Counted from the stretch's first letter, positions 25,833 to 40,330 are shown. The stretch is 64,000 bases of DNA from Spisula solida (GCA_947247005.1 OX365956.1:11180089-11244088), one strand, 5' to 3'. The notes: generated by a model not told the origin, from the letters alone. Numbers and translations: made by a program.

Positions 25833-28800
25833 GTAAAGCAACTGAATCTGTAGCACATATGGTTATGTGTTACGACTGTAGTGCGTTCACTCTTCGTAGT
25901 TTATCATTTGGCATTTTACATTTGACAAAACGTTGGCTACATTTTTATCCGAAAATATAGACCTATCCGAATCGCAAGCTATTTACACTAATGTTGACAT
26001 CATACACAATGATGTACCCTGGTGTCACTCGTCATTAATACTACTGATTTATTAAATGGTAACGTGTTTACAAATTTTCACGTTCCCTCTGTATGCAACA
26101 AACAATTTTCTTGAACTACAAAGTTTAAGGTAATTCTTGTAATCAAAAATAATTCGGTATTCCTCTAAACATATCGTTTGTACTTTCTCCAACATTTTAG
26201 TTTACTCTTTGTTTGTTTTTCTTGCAACGTTGTTCAACATTTTAGTTTCGTTTCATCGTTGTTTTGTTTCTCTTGCAACATTGTCGTATGCCCTGCTTGT
26301 TTAGTTATATGTATTTATTTATCCAAGTCAAGACATACATGCCAACAATCGGCCAGAATTTCTTTGATTCCTTTGTTAACGGGAATGTGTACTCATTCAA
26401 AGACAGATTCTGCCAATAGACGATGTTCGTGTTTAAAGTACTCATTTACCGTTGGATACATTGAATGTTACTACTTAAAGTATGTGTTTGTTTCATGATG
26501 GTTTATATAATATACGACCGGGTTAATGTGGTTGAATGATATTCACAGGACTAAGGGCTGCTTAATTCACCAGACGTCACTGAAGAAAGCGCTCTCATTT
26601 TGTTAAGGTTCCGCCCATTTTGTTGTCGAAGATTATCAAGCGAATTCATAGGATTAGACAAACATGTGCAATATTTACAATGTTTAACAACCACACTTAA
26701 ACCCTTCAATCAGTCAACTGAATCATCGATTTACCTCTGGGTTCTGTTTTATCAAATCTCACATTTAAATTCTTTATGATTCTTTGACAACTGCAAATTG
26801 GTGATGGATATGGTCTGTAGGGGTTCAGTAACTGAATCATTATTAGTATTGAAGTTCCATTTACCACACTTTATAATTGTAAACAAATCATGAGGAATTT
26901 AAATTTGATCGTAAGTTTACGATTTCCGTAAGTGCTTTGATAAAACAGTACCCTAAGGTCTGGTCAATTCATGTGCCGACTAACGCAGGTTTGATGGTAC
27001 GTGCGATGTACGTGTAGCAGTGAAGGAACCAATCTAGGAACCCACGTCATTGTATACAACCTGTATGCTCGCATCACTGAGATAATATTCAAACATGCAC
27101 GATTCCTGAGCTAATGTCAAAACCATCTTTGTCTAGTGTACAGGCTCTCTATTTTTCTGAAATGATTAGCATCAAAATATTTATCTCGATGTTTTAACAA
27201 ACCGCTAGAAGCAGGTGGAATCCTTTACGTTTGTATTTCATCAGACATAAACTATCAGTTAAAACATTCATCATACGGCCGATGAGTTAAAATATAAAAT
27301 TTAATAAAGATAGAATATTGTAAACAGTTGATAAGATTTGAAAGGGTTCGTTTTATCATTAGTTTATGTATCTGAAGCATGATTCCGATCTAAAACCACA
27401 TGCATGCGTATGCTTTAGCGTTTTATAATTTTAATTGGATTTGTTTGTTTCGAATCATATGCATGTACTTACCATTAGTCCGTATAGTCTAATAATAACT
27501 GCTTGGCGTGTTTATATCTGTCCGTACAGAAGTATACAAATCACACTCACTTCTGTATACGGCATAGCAGATGTGAACTTGTCGTAAGTGAGTAGAATTA
27601 TATCCCTTACAGCGCTTTGATTCCGCATATAATCATTGTATCTAAGTGCTTGTGACTATTATATCTATACAATAAATTCATTATGTGTCTGATGTTTTTC
27701 TGATGTTTTCTGATGTAGTTCTCTATATTTTATCAACATTTTTGTCGTTGATTATTTCCACTTCGAAATCAATTACGAACAAATTATTCTTATAATGATT
27801 ATATAAAAATCAAAGCGATGTAAGATCATTAATTCTACATACTTATGTCAAGTGCTGTCATTTAGACTGCATTTCTATTACTGAGCATCAAAATACAATT
27901 GAATGTAACATGTGAAATAAACGTCAAACCTGGCATTATGTTGTTCTGTTGTTTTAGCATGAAATGGGGATTGAATCATCGAATTAAATTTACATAACTA
28001 CTTTGTAGACAATTTCAATTTGTGTCATTCCATGGCAGGTCTATATATCGTTATATGAGCGATGACAGATTCAATTTACATCTGTAAGCACGTATGTTAT
28101 AGACACTCACAGACTTGTTTCAATACCAGAACATGTCAAATAAAGTTAGAGGGTTATATGAGGAACACGACTTTCTCTATTATGATTTGTATTTCAGGTT
28201 GTTCCAAGCGAATTACTTTGATGCATAAATATAGTGGTTCAATTTACCTGATTTACATTAATTATGTATTATGTAATGAAGTAATTATATACTGTCGTAC
28301 ATTATGCAATAATAGCACAGTTAGATTGCACACTCAATATACAATACACATTATCAGGACTATTATCATCATTAACATTATTGTTATATATTGTATTATT
28401 ATTATATTAATATATAGACTATACATTATACTGTGGTTATAAATCGCTGTATTTCATTGCATTCCCATGCATTTACATTTATTAATGTAATTTCTGGTAT
28501 AAACCACTTGTTTCAAGTTCGGTTACTAGCCGAAAATATGAGCAGAGCACAGAACAACTGCTTTACTAAATACTCTGAACTAAGATTCAGACAATGAAAG
28601 AAGCGGTCTTGTTGAATTTATAGTGTACGTATGATTATGTCTTGTTTCATTGTATTAAACTCGTTGGCTTAATGCATACATTTTACAAGTATGTGTGTGC
28701 ACAGTTAAAGTGACCAGTTGTACCTATTCACCTATCCAACTTCACCATACTGCCTTTGAAACATCTATTTCATGTCTTAGATCAACCTAAACCTAACAAG

Positions 28801-30105
28801 GTTCCATCTAACAAGCAAAGTCGATTAAACACTATGAACCTACACCAGTTATACGGAAGAGGTTTACTACCCAGAACACACATTTTACATTCCTACATGC
28901 ATGCCTGTAGAACATCTGAATGCTTATATTAGATACGTATTGCAGAATACGGTGAAAGTTTTTAGAGTGAATCGGATATCTTCGTGTATCACGCAACACG
29001 ACTGAATATCTAGATCTAATTTCAAAACTGGTTTGAAATATCAATAGAGTAGTTATCAAAGAGAAGACGTACAAGTGAACAATGATTATATTGGTGGTAT
29101 ATAGCAGTACTTCAGCTACATGAGTATGCACACTTTGGTTGCGTTTTGAATCATAGCGATTTAAATATATTATAATATAAATCCCTTTCTTTCCTGTTCG
29201 ATTCGATTCCAAGTTGTTAGAGGGCCATGATATGATTTGCCACGTTGGACATGCCAAATTCATGGTATCGGTATGGCAGTAGCGTAAGGTTAGTTCAAGG
29301 ACTTAGTCTAAGATTGAAATACTGTCGGTTATACTTGCAACCCAAATGAAGAAAGACATCAGACAAATTATTCTGACGAACAAGGATTTCTGGACGAAAC
29401 GTTAGACATCTTGTAGTCCAGAATGGATTTTAACATGTATACACATGCAAAACAGTTGATAATACCTCGTCTTCTATTGTCTGTACACACATCACGTCCA
29501 TTGCTAATCGATCCCTATAGTTGTAGGAACATTGTATTTATTTAAATCAGGAATTATACATGCGATATGCACTGTTTTCTAGGCTGGGAAATTCAACTTT
29601 CAAGTTGAGAACATAATGTAACGTGGCGTTATTTAATGATTCTGTTACGCTGAATGGAAATTTCAGACTTAATGCCAAAGAATCGTGAACAGGAATGTGG
29701 CGAATTTTACTTGAAACAAAAACGACAGACGCCTATTGTTTTAAAATTAGTTGGTTTTTAAAATTTATTTGTTGAGAAACAGACAGGAAAATTTTAAAAC
29801 CGTACGTTGTATTTCCGTTAGCTATCATATTGATGGGCTCAGAGAATGAAATATGGTAATGGAGATATAGTAAGGGTTCGCGTCGGAATTCGTTGTTCAG
29901 TTCATTCCACAAAAGATTGATCTTTTGAGTACAGGACCACTGATTTCCGTTGTCCATAGTCCATATTTCACATTATGATTGTTAACATGACATATTTAAG
30001 GAATTTGGCTTCTACAAGTTTTAAAAATACAAGTACATTGTAGGTAAATTATCAAAACAGGTCACCGAATATAAATAAAAGTGCATTGTGTGGAAATTAA
30101 AATAG
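25833..30105 (+). other. Intron between transmembrane and stalk exons (proposed)
   Basis: 4.3 kb of AT-rich sequence. It contains the first MITE-like copy (26739-26953) and an AT-rich ATT/ATC stretch near 28350-28440. Open frames at 28062-28442 (plus), 28832-29263 (minus) and 29733-29957 (minus) have no recognisable family or convincing splice pair, so I do not call them genes. Confidence 0.45.
26739..26953. mobile_element. MITE-like element, copy 1 (215 bp)
   Basis: The right end reads GTGCTTTGATAAAACAGTAC then CC, the reverse complement of the left terminus seen intact in copy 2. The left end here is GGGTTCTGTTTTATCAAATC, slightly diverged. Internal blocks shared with 50399-50636 include an ACAACTGCAAA block, ATGGTYTGTAGG, a GAATCATTATTAGTA block and ATCGTAAGTT. 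Terminal inverted repeats, small size and no coding capacity fit a non-autonomous DNA transposon. The superfamily is undetermined because no clear target-site duplication is visible. Confidence 0.75.
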
Positions 30106-30526
30106 TAAACAATGTTTTAACTCAATACGAACAGCGATTTACCGAACTTCAGAAAACAGTTTATGATCAAATACACTTGATGAATACATCTATTGAAACT
30201 GTTGACGTGCTTAACACTGTGGAGGGTATTAGTAATACTGTATTATGGGAACATGAAGTACAGATAACAGAACTACAGAGACTGATTATTAGAAGGGCAG
30301 ACTCTACTCTAAGTGTCAAACGAACGTTTGGCGGAAGAGCTAGAAGAAACTGTAGCATCTTTCAACGACGCGTTAAGACAAATCACCTCCCGCTCAGACA
30401 ATAAAACGAAAGAAGTAATTGATCAATGTGATACGGCTATGGACAACGCACTGGTGCAGCAAACAACAACTGTATCTAACCTTATGGACGTTCGGAGGTC
30501 GGTCCAGAGTCTAGAATATAATCTAA
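30106..30526 (+). CDS. TNF ligand, coiled-coil stalk exon(s), with one frame break
   Basis: Two adjoining open frames both encode coiled coil. The first (about 30082/30106-30310) includes VLTQYEQRFTELQKTVYDQI and ITELQRLIIRRADSTLS. The second, in a different frame (30314-30526), includes SNERLAEELEETVASFNDAL and SVQSLEYNL. Hydrophobic residues recur every three to four positions, as in trimeric stalks between the membrane span and the TNF domain. The donor CTAA|gtaatt at 30526/30527 leaves phase 1, matching the 56192 exon; candidate acceptors at 30105 (aaaatag) and 30313 (actctactctaag) also give phase 1. The frame changes at about 30305-30316. Either a one-base indel splits one roughly 420-bp exon, or an 82-bp mini-intron (gtaatact...ctctaag, 30232-30313) separates two exons. 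I favour the indel because heptads run through the would-be intron. Only dibasic RR sites are present; no full furin motif is visible. Confidence 0.6.
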
Positions 30527-30866
30527 GTAATTTAATTTCAGCTAAGCATCTGTAAACAGTGAACACACACTCGCGTCTCAAGAATACCGGGTACAACATA
30601 ATCGAGCATCTATTGCATGGCTGGTTTGAAGCTTAAACACAGTGTTAAACGTTACCAAACGTGGGTTGCTCGTGTTGTACTTCAGGACTAAATTATTAAT
30701 GTTATTTTTCTAATCTAACCTAGTAGGAAATGTAGGATGCCCTTTAAAATGCTCCTAAAATGTGCGATATGTGCAAACTTACACTAGCATTGTACATAGT
30801 GTGATTTAACGTGATTTGGCGATATTTAAAGGGCTTTAATGTTACACGAACCAATTAAGATTGCGC

Positions 30867-31290
30867 TTGATGTGACGAGTTTTGACGAGTAACGACGTAA
30901 TCTGACGAGTAATGACGTAATCTGACGAGTTATGACGAGAATTGACGTGATTAGACGATATTTGATGTAAGATTACGAGATTTAGAGCATTGGTTATGAA
31001 GTATGATTTATATTCATTTTATGTTCTGACAGTCATTAAATATGTTCATGATGTGACAAGACTTGACGATAATCGACGTGCTGAGATGAGATTTGACGAG
31101 ATTTGACGCTGGATACGTGAGATTGTGGGAGATATAGATCTAGAGAAATATCAATTATTATGTATGATTGCTATCAAAATAAATGTGTTTATTTCGCACA
31201 CGCTTATATCGTGCTTGATGAGGCGTGAATTGACGAGATTGGACGTTAGATGACGAGATTTGACGTGAGATGACGAGATTTGGTAAATTG
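30867..31290. repeat. Higher-order TGACG repeat, about 2.5 units of 170-180 bp
   Basis: Three blocks start with GCTTGATGTGACGAG-like sequence near 30867, 31049 and 31218 (spacing 182 and 169). Each opens with a cluster of short TGACGAGATT or TGACGTNAT motifs and continues with an AT-rich half; blocks two and three share ATGATTGCTAT and a TGTGTTTA motif. This is a nested repeat: short TGACG motifs inside a larger satellite-like unit. Confidence 0.7.
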
Positions 31291-31799
31291 GTATATTGAT
31301 TATATGATTGCTATTACTCCGTGTGTTTACAACATTGATAAGAGCACTAATTGAGTCACAGCATCACTAATTACATATATCCTGGGTGTTAATTGTGAGA
31401 TAACACTTCACATGATGGCTTTCCGTTATAACATCATACATTACACGCTATCATACAATATATTATAACAATATATTTTTAACATGCGTTCAATAAAGAC
31501 TGTTACGTAGGTGAGAGACTAAATGTACCTCATGGGGAGAGAGCTAGACTATCTCATGTTTTATGATAGGAAACAATATTCGGGATGTTCCTGTCTATGT
31601 ACAGGAGAAAATAAATGACTGATGTTACTATACTTTATATGAGATTTTTTTCAGTTAGAGTTGTATTATGTTCTAAATGCTGGTATCGAGAAAAGTTGAT
31701 AACAGTTTTATTTATCAAATTGAATAAAATTGTCTTATTTAGTTGTTAACGAATGAATATTTTATTGAACCTGTCACAATTCAATCTTTATATCTGCCA

Positions 31800-31925
31800 G
31801 TCAGCCAGCTAACACTATTTGGAGGTACTTGGCTATAGGGAGAGTCCTGATTCCAAGGTTACTGTATTTTCTTCCGTGACATTGAGTATGGTTATATACT
31901 CCACATGTGGAGCAGTTTTCTGTTG
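31800..31925 (+). mobile_element. Decayed tRNA-type SINE
   Basis: CAGCCAGCTAACACTATTTG and a degraded B box (GTCCTGATTCC) are followed by TTCTTCCGTGACATTGAGTA and then a TATACTCCACATGTGG stretch. The tail matches the TTCCG...CATTG...CCTCCA pattern after the B boxes near 49.6 and 54.3 kb. It is assigned to the same family by the tail; the head is badly eroded. Confidence 0.45.
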
Positions 31926-34900
31926 TTCTATGAGTAGGAACGGTTATTGCTTGATAATTAATTCCAGTAAAAACTGGTGATATTAACTAAAACTGACTGA
32001 ACATAATACGTAATACAGAAAGAAAATACAGAAATAAAACCCACTTCCGTGTTATAGGCTACCTGCTTCCTTCTCTTTTTATCAGTTGTCCTTCAAACAA
32101 TACTAGACTAGAGTCTTTCCCCAAAACTTCTTCTATAATATTATAAGTCATGATATCACTATAGCAACAACATTTTCTGTTTTTGTCTTATTACCATAGC
32201 AACAAGAGAATAGTCTGTTCATATTTGTACACGTATTTCATTTATTACTTTGGCTCCAATTTTGATACTAGATTTTCTACTTCGTGTTAAATATCTAATA
32301 TAACGTGTCTCAATATTTCGCATAACACGTTCATATTTCCACCAGCGTTTACACTGAATGTCGTTCCAAGTGTTATATGTTCTGATATAATGATATTAAG
32401 TGAGAAAATAAGGAGTATCAGTCGTGTGAACGTGTGGCATCATGTAACACACAGCTCTAATTTCCTTGGTTTCCACTGTAATCTGAACTAATTGTGATCT
32501 GCAGTCAGCAGGTTCATTTTGCAAAGTTTGTAAAACAAATGACGGACAATTTTGAAATATGATGAATACCCTGATGTTATAACAATATGTACGCGGAGTT
32601 ACTTTAAGAGTTGCAAGTCATAAGGTATACGGTTTCGTCGAGAATCTTTAGAGTCTATTTCAATGTAACATTTAAAACGACAAGCATACATTTATTGTAC
32701 TTAGTAAACTATTTGTTAGGGCATCATAATAGCAATTTGTTTAAAATTATTTGCATATCGGAACTAAAGGATGTTTGGCCCAATATAAATGAACAATAGC
32801 ACTGGACCTCCGTGTCTTGCTTTTTGTTGTCAGCTTATATACATTTATGTGTCATTTTCAATATATGATTTGTTGTAATTACGACAACTGTAAGTCGAAG
32901 ATAACATTTTGAATATGCTCTCAGTGGCTACAATGTACTATTGTATTGTTATTAAACTTATAATGAACTATGAGTTACTACAGATAAACACACTGACTTC
33001 ACATCAACAAACAATTAATGAAGTTCAGCAGATGCTTCCGTCTGTCTGTTGCTGATAAGCACCAAACCCTATTGGAAACACCAATAGACAAGTGAGCAGT
33101 TTTTGTTTCCATCCGGCACGTGCCTGCCAAAACCTTTGTTTAAATCACCTCGGGAAAACTCATTATTAAGATGAATCTATTTATAGAACGATTAAGAAGT
33201 TAATATTCATTTACAATTGCAGGTGTATTTTAGAACTTTAAACAGATTTGATTAATCTTAGAGCAATTAATTTCAACACTTTGGCAACTTTCTAAGCTGT
33301 ATTAGAACAATGAATTTAGAATCGTAAACCAACTATTTCAAACTTTTCAAGCGGTTTACAATATACAGTGATTTTTCAAAAACGTCTATGAGTCTGTGTA
33401 GAATATAAAACTAATAACTCCAGACGCCATAATGAGCCGAAATCTTCCTCAACTGTATAGTTATAGGACGGTGAAATGGTATAAAAGTCTTACAATTATC
33501 ATGAATTGTAGGTATTGAATTAACCATAGCATATGAAGGTAGATAAACACAGTTTGTTTCGTCTGGTAAGGATACATTATTGTAATTAGTTTAGTAAAAA
33601 AATCAGTTTTTGTCTTTGAGAGAAATAGTTTTGCAATCATGCCCGCGATCATTATTCCGTTATTAGCATTTAGTGCTTTCCCTAGTAAGCCGATACGTCT
33701 ATAAAACTCGGACGTTGTTCCTTATTTATCGTATTTTGATCACTTCTGATTGCCTTCTAGTTCTTTAATTATGACTTCTGTCTTCTAATTCTATCTCTGT
33801 GTAATTATGGACCAATGAAGGACTTTACCGAGGCACCTAAGGTACAATGGTCCTTTCATTCGTATTACTCTACTTTGATCGCTGTTTTGTATGGTGCATA
33901 TTATTCCTGCGTGTTAAAAACAAATTAAATAATGAGTTTTGCTTCTTCTTTTATAATACAGTCAAACTAAGGTTATTTCACCTTAAGAACAGTACTACAT
34001 TTATATATATAAGAAACAAGCATACTGACCGAGGATTCCAACTACTTAGGAACAATGTGCCACTTACAAGGGAGATAATTTAAATGATACTTTTTGTGCA
34101 AAGTACTTGATCTTCCTTACGACAAGCGTAGTGGGTTTGAGGTGATTGCAATCAGATTGATGTGCTGTTCAACTGCGAGTGGAAAGTACAACCTTTTTTT
34201 ACATATAACCTACAGTATAAATATTACCAAAATTTAAAGTTCCAATCGCCTGTAATCATTTTTCCATGCCAATAATTGCTGAGGTAACACTTTTTATAAA
34301 ATAGAATTCTTCTTCGATATCGTGTTATTTACAAAGGTGTTTAAGTCAGGCGGAACAATAATTTTCTGGTTCAAATATCGTTTGATACTTGTTGGCACCC
34401 GGCCGTATATATGAGATGTTATCATTTGCTTAAAATGGGAACCAAACCTGACGAGATTTCCATTAATCAAGGTTTGTAAATAATTCCAGATTGTATGATT
34501 TTGTCTGTCAGTCTTCACAGTGCTCGGGATTATGTTTTGTTTGCGAGAGATCTTAATCTAAAAAAACGTTTTAGTTGGGAAACAATGATGTTAGTTTTGG
34601 ATAAAACTGTCAAAATGTGTACTTCACACATCTCCATTATGTTTGTTTCTTTCAACGCATTATTTGAGTGTTGGTATTGTGAACATGTGTTACCAGTTCC
34701 TATCTTTCTGTTTGCTGTTTGTCTAATGTCGACATCTCAAGGATGATAACCACTTCTAACGCTGGTAATGAGTTACCTTTTCGTGAATTCAATAGTAATT
34801 GGGTTTAATTACTTAGTCTTGTTGCTCTTCAGATAACAACCTAATGAATGTATTTGTCAAGTATCTTATAATAAATACCATGCGCTCATTAAATTGACAA

Positions 34901-37900
34901 AAAGCAATGTAACGTTTCTAGAGGTAGCGTGCACTAAGATTCCAGAGATAGCGGTATTCTGGTACTATGGTCGATATTCAATGTGGTTACCTCTGAGAAT
35001 AGACTTTCATATCTGATGATGTGTACTTTATAAATACCATCTTAGAAGATTCATCTGATGTGATATTTCTGGAGAAAGTGTACAAAGTCATACACATCTG
35101 CAAACTCTTATAGTTACTCTTCGCGATTAGAGTGATTCTTAAATGAAGACGCTTCGTAATAAATCGATTCCTTTGTATATGAAATCGCGATATTATTTGA
35201 ATAATGCATTAACTGCACGATATAAGATTAAGTTCTTGCAACAAAATAGAAGTAAAATATATATTGTCGGAATAAAACATCGACTATATGTCCGTTTGTA
35301 TCGATCTTGTACCAAGTAGAAACATATTGTAATGGTGTACCATATGGGTTGTAATAGCGTGAGGCCGAGTTCTCTTACAATGATCCTTGTCACTTGAAAG
35401 CATGCATAAAAGCGTTTTAACGACTTGGCGATTCCAAGAGCTTTTACGACGCTGACAATAACGGAAGAGCGATATATGTCTACTAATGGAGGTTCTTTGT
35501 TGGTCTTATTTACTGCTGGAGGAAGCGCCTGCTCTGTGAATCAATAGTTTCCAGCGACCTGCACGCGTTAATCAAAATCAAAGCTTTTCATAATATTTGC
35601 TAGATCAAGATCTCTATTCAATATTGTGTGTAAATATTGATTGAACACGCCTAGAATTCGCAATACTCAAATCGAATTTCTTTCAAATTGTGTTTCGGCG
35701 AGGCAATGCACTTCCCGCAATTTGATAATTCATGGGCGCTCGTGATTCCAACAGATAGCTAGCACTTTCATCTGAAATCGACTATTTTCGTTCTTTGTGA
35801 ACTTTGATTGAATATTGTTCGGATGATGAGGACATGGCGTGCTGAACTACCAGCATTGCATTCTGTCTGTTATGGTTTTTTTGCAGCCATTCTTCAATGT
35901 CGGCTCTTGTGAATATTTGTAAATAATCACTGACTACAAATAAGAAATTAGCGCATGATATTGAAATCCAAACTATTTCCGATTTGGTTAATGTTAATCA
36001 TTATGATAAGGTTTAGGTTTAAAACAGTCTGTTCTCTATATTTCGACTTCCCTTTACTCAAATACTCGGTATAATTCGAAATCAGTATATGGTCCGGAAC
36101 AATAAGCTCGATGTCGATAAACCGATGCTACGAAATACATCGTTCGAAACACAATGTCGTTTGTGAGTTACTGAATTAATGCATCTGTGTATATACATGT
36201 ATACTGCACTCAAACTTTGCTTAGGGCCAAGAAATCGATTTTGATGTCCATCTTACATTAAATATACAAAACGAAACCGATGAAGCAAACGTTATGCAAT
36301 GAATAAATTGTCATCTTATCTGCTGCTAAATTTCGAAACTTGATGTTTTGCATTTGATACGCATTGCCAAAAAGTGACGTTTTCCAAGTAACTGATTAGC
36401 CCTATTGGTGGCGTCCATAGTGGTAATAGTATTTTTATCCCGTTTTTATAAACATATCGTGTAAGACCCAAAATGTCAAGAAAATGACCGCATTATGTTA
36501 CTACAGATGCTTGAATGCAGCACGAATATTGCAGATATAGTATTGTGTTATATCTTATTCAATTTGCAAAATATTCAAATGGAAAATTGCTTGGACCTTA
36601 TCAAATTTTGAGTAGTATATTATAGTGTACTGTATATGTAATTATGAGAGTTACTGATGGCATTTTGATGATGTTATTTAACTATCAATCTAGATATAGA
36701 AACGATTGACAATTTAATATCGTGTTCTTCTTATATGATTTGCATAATACTAGTATACATTGTATGTATCTTTTGATTAGAGTGCGACGCAATGTGTGTC
36801 TCAAATGATATACTAGGGATCTTGGTAAATTAAGTAACTGTTTGTTGATACAAGTATCAACTTCCAAGACGAATGTTACCAGTTTGTTCAACATGTGGAG
36901 AGAGTCCAGCATGAGTTAAATAGTCAAAGTCAATGTTTCTATTGGCAATTGTCTGTACTGTATAGTCCAGTCAGGGTAAAACTTCGGTGACGCAGCGGTC
37001 GAGTCCACTATTACGATGAAAACCAATTACAAAGGATTATACAGTACAAACAACTATAATTTCAATGCTAAACTAACATACTAAACTTCGCTCTACCTGT
37101 TTAGACAATGGTTGTGATATTTTGCGTACACATACACTGGAACATCACTGTCACAATATCCTAACTGGACTATACTTATGTAATAATAATGATTATAACA
37201 TGTCAAAAAATATGTTTAAGCTAAACATAACGTGCATGGACATTTTCCTATAAGTCGATAAATGAAATTGTTAAATTACCATCCGGAAATGTTCGTTCAT
37301 TATCCTTGTGTCGATATCCGCTGGATTAAAATGTTTATGTCAAAGTTAAGTGAATATGTTTGTTAGTTCGCACGGTCTATATCGACTGCTCCGTATCGAC
37401 TAGAACATCAAGTTCTGTGATTAGATGGAAAATAAAACATGGTTGTCTGAAAACGACAGCCCTTTCAGAATTCTCCATTAACCTACTCTATCGTTTGTTT
37501 CAAGTTGTAACGATTGCAGACTGTATGATGGGTTTTATACCGTCGTCTGACGTATGACTTAACCACATGCTTACTGTTCAAAATGCTAATGTCCAACATT
37601 AAGTCAAAAACCACGGGTTTGTGTTTGACTTTCTCTGTAGTATTATATAGACATCGTATTGCGATTATTTCCTGTGTGCAGCTGATAATGCAGTGATCTC
37701 AGATATTACAGAAAGGTCATTCACGGTTGATGTGCAGTCTAATGAGTTTGTGAAACGCCAACCTAATCACCACGACTTTTCCCGGAGAGTCCACGAGTAT
37801 ATATTTGAGAGATAATAGCGAAAAGTAATCCCTCACGAAAACTTCTGATGTTATAAGTATTTTTATTTTAACGTGTACAAATTGCCTTATTGTGGTGCAG

Positions 37901-40309
37901 GCACACACATTTTCCATTATTTGTCGTTCAGAAATGCAAAACAAAAACTTTACTGAATGTGTCAGATTTAAATCTAAATATCACAAGGTATCACCGATTT
38001 GGCAATTTAAATTACAGTTTTGCTCTGCATAAAATCCATAAAAGGACAGAAAAATTGTCCATGTCCCCTACCATATATGGTATTGATTGTTTTAAATATA
38101 ATTGTTTCATTAGCAATTTCTCCTGTAATGTCGCTGAGACTACACTACAAAATTGAATTTCTGACCTTTAGTTCCTGTCGTCTGCCATATTGTGTTGACA
38201 TTTTCGTGCACGTACTAAGTATATATATGAATTTAATGGAATGTGAATACAAAATTTGTTCATGGTTTTAAGACAGGCTTTGTGGCTCGCATTCATGAAA
38301 TAAAGTCAACTTTTTGTTTTGTTACAGTGCCAGACATTTTTTCTTATGAAACATTTACATTATGAGGACACCATCTTACCGATTCATTCCCTATAATGCG
38401 GCAATTAATGCCATACTCCCAACTATGTTGATAGCCGGCAATCATTAGTATGTTAAATATCTGGCGGCTCTGTTACAAGTCATATACCTGAACAAGTCCC
38501 TTTCATGATTCTCAAAGGAGATGTTTTAACCACGCGTTGTCCGAGTTAGCTTACACGGCAGACCAGAGATCGTTTGTCACAAGTTCATGATTTACTAACG
38601 TTGAGAAGTTCTTGGTGTCATTTTAAACATCTTTTCAAAATTTTATCCAATTGTGAACTAGTATTCATGTTCTGTTAAACTCCTAGTTTATGAATTTCTC
38701 GTGCATTCATGAACAGAAGAATCACACAGGTCATGCATTCCTTATTCGACTTCAGCTTGTGAATAGGTAAAAAGCGTAATTCCTTGATTGAAGTTTTTGC
38801 AACTTTATGATTGCGATATATGAAGATGTCACTGTCAGTCTTCTATAATAATGTCTTATAAGACATAAAAGTGTGGGTTATTGTTTTCTCTGATAGTTCT
38901 TTATATCATTACACAACACCCAGATTAAAAGTGAGAAAAGCCTTTGTCTAATGGACGCTTGGAACTGCTACTTTTCTTTGAAGTAAATTGGTTGACAAGC
39001 GCCTCCGTCACATAGATTGCTCCTCGTGCGAATTCCTAATTGAAGCATAATTGAGACCGCGATTGTTATTGATTCGAGCTTGGAACTGATTCATTTTCTG
39101 AGAAATTTGCAAGAAATGGTCCGGTAGACATGTTCGGTGAATTTGTCATGTTCTCGCGATAAATCGTAAACCAAGAAAGTAATGAAAATTATTTCGTCAA
39201 AAATTGATTCTATTTCCTTTGCTGAGTATGAGTTATGAGCGAAAAGAGACGGCAGAGAACTCAAGTGGTTCTTCGCACGCTAGAAAGATTTTTATCAGCG
39301 GACGTTCGGAATTTCCTTTCATGTAATTGGCTAAATGTGTTTCGGTCATTAAATAAAACACAGGAATTACTTTGGTGTTTTAGCCGCAATTGTTTATTTA
39401 ATTATACTTTTGTTTTTAGCTCTGACTCATGATTTATTGAGACGCGTGTCAGGTCAAAGCTATAAATTATATTAGTGGACGGTTTATATATGGCACTTTG
39501 TCTATTGCATTAAGCAATTATTTTCATTTTCCAAGTATCTTGTCAATAGAATATATTATGAAATGATTTACTAATGTTTTTGATTAACTACCGATCGCCA
39601 ATTAAACATACGTACATATGAAATAGATATAAAAATGTTTTCTATTTGACAAATCAGTGCTCATTTATCACCAGCAATTTGTAGGCTCTTATTCTTCCTT
39701 AAAACAGACATCTACGAAATAACAGCGGTTTCATTACACAGTACTAAAACATAATCTATAAACACGCGGTTCCCCAGTCTAATACAGTTGTCAGAAAGAC
39801 ATTAACTCGTACAGCAATTTTAGATCAGATTCCTTTGGGGCCAATTTTAATCCTATAATATTCAATGATAGCTACAATCATATGATAGTTCCTTTATCAT
39901 CACCGGAATCTTGAAAAAACATATTCTGGCGTATTGATTTAAGACCCGTAATTACATTATAGTAATCATGGAAATCGTATCATTTCCCTGTGGTCTTAAA
40001 CTAATTATGGAAAATTTAATCATAGTTATGTTATGCTATTATAATTTATAAGACGACCGTGTGTAGAAATGTCTCACTGTTTGAAGATAGTTCGCTGAAT
40101 TATAATTGTATAATTTGAAATTCCCAAGGTCCCCAACTTCTGATGTTCGGTAATACCAGTAAAGGCGTAGACTATGGATACATCAGAATGATTTGATTAA
40201 CAACAATGTAGCGTGTAAATGTCAATGGTATAATGGATATAATAGATCATCAGAGATACTAAAACATCGATTTCTTTCAAATATTACATTCATTCTAATT
40301 TAAATATCG

Positions 40310-40330
40310 GGTTTGATCCCTGGCCGCGAC
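40310..40330 (+). repeat. Isolated B-box-like relic
   Basis: GGGTTTGATCCCTGGCCGCG is a near-perfect Pol III B box (one substitution) with the GC-rich arm usual in tRNA-derived SINEs. No A box is visible upstream, so this is a short surviving piece at most. Confidence 0.3.

Noticed and set aside
28062..28442. 126-codon plus-strand frame
   Set aside because: The isoleucine- and tyrosine-rich end is translated AT-rich microsatellite-like DNA; no family resemblance.
29733..29957. Minus-strand frame with LLYLHYHISF, resembling FLNFHYKLSY in the 40.5-kb exon
   Set aside because: The similarity covers only about ten residues, and I could not find a convincing acceptor and donor; it may be chance, although a profile comparison of the two would be worth running.
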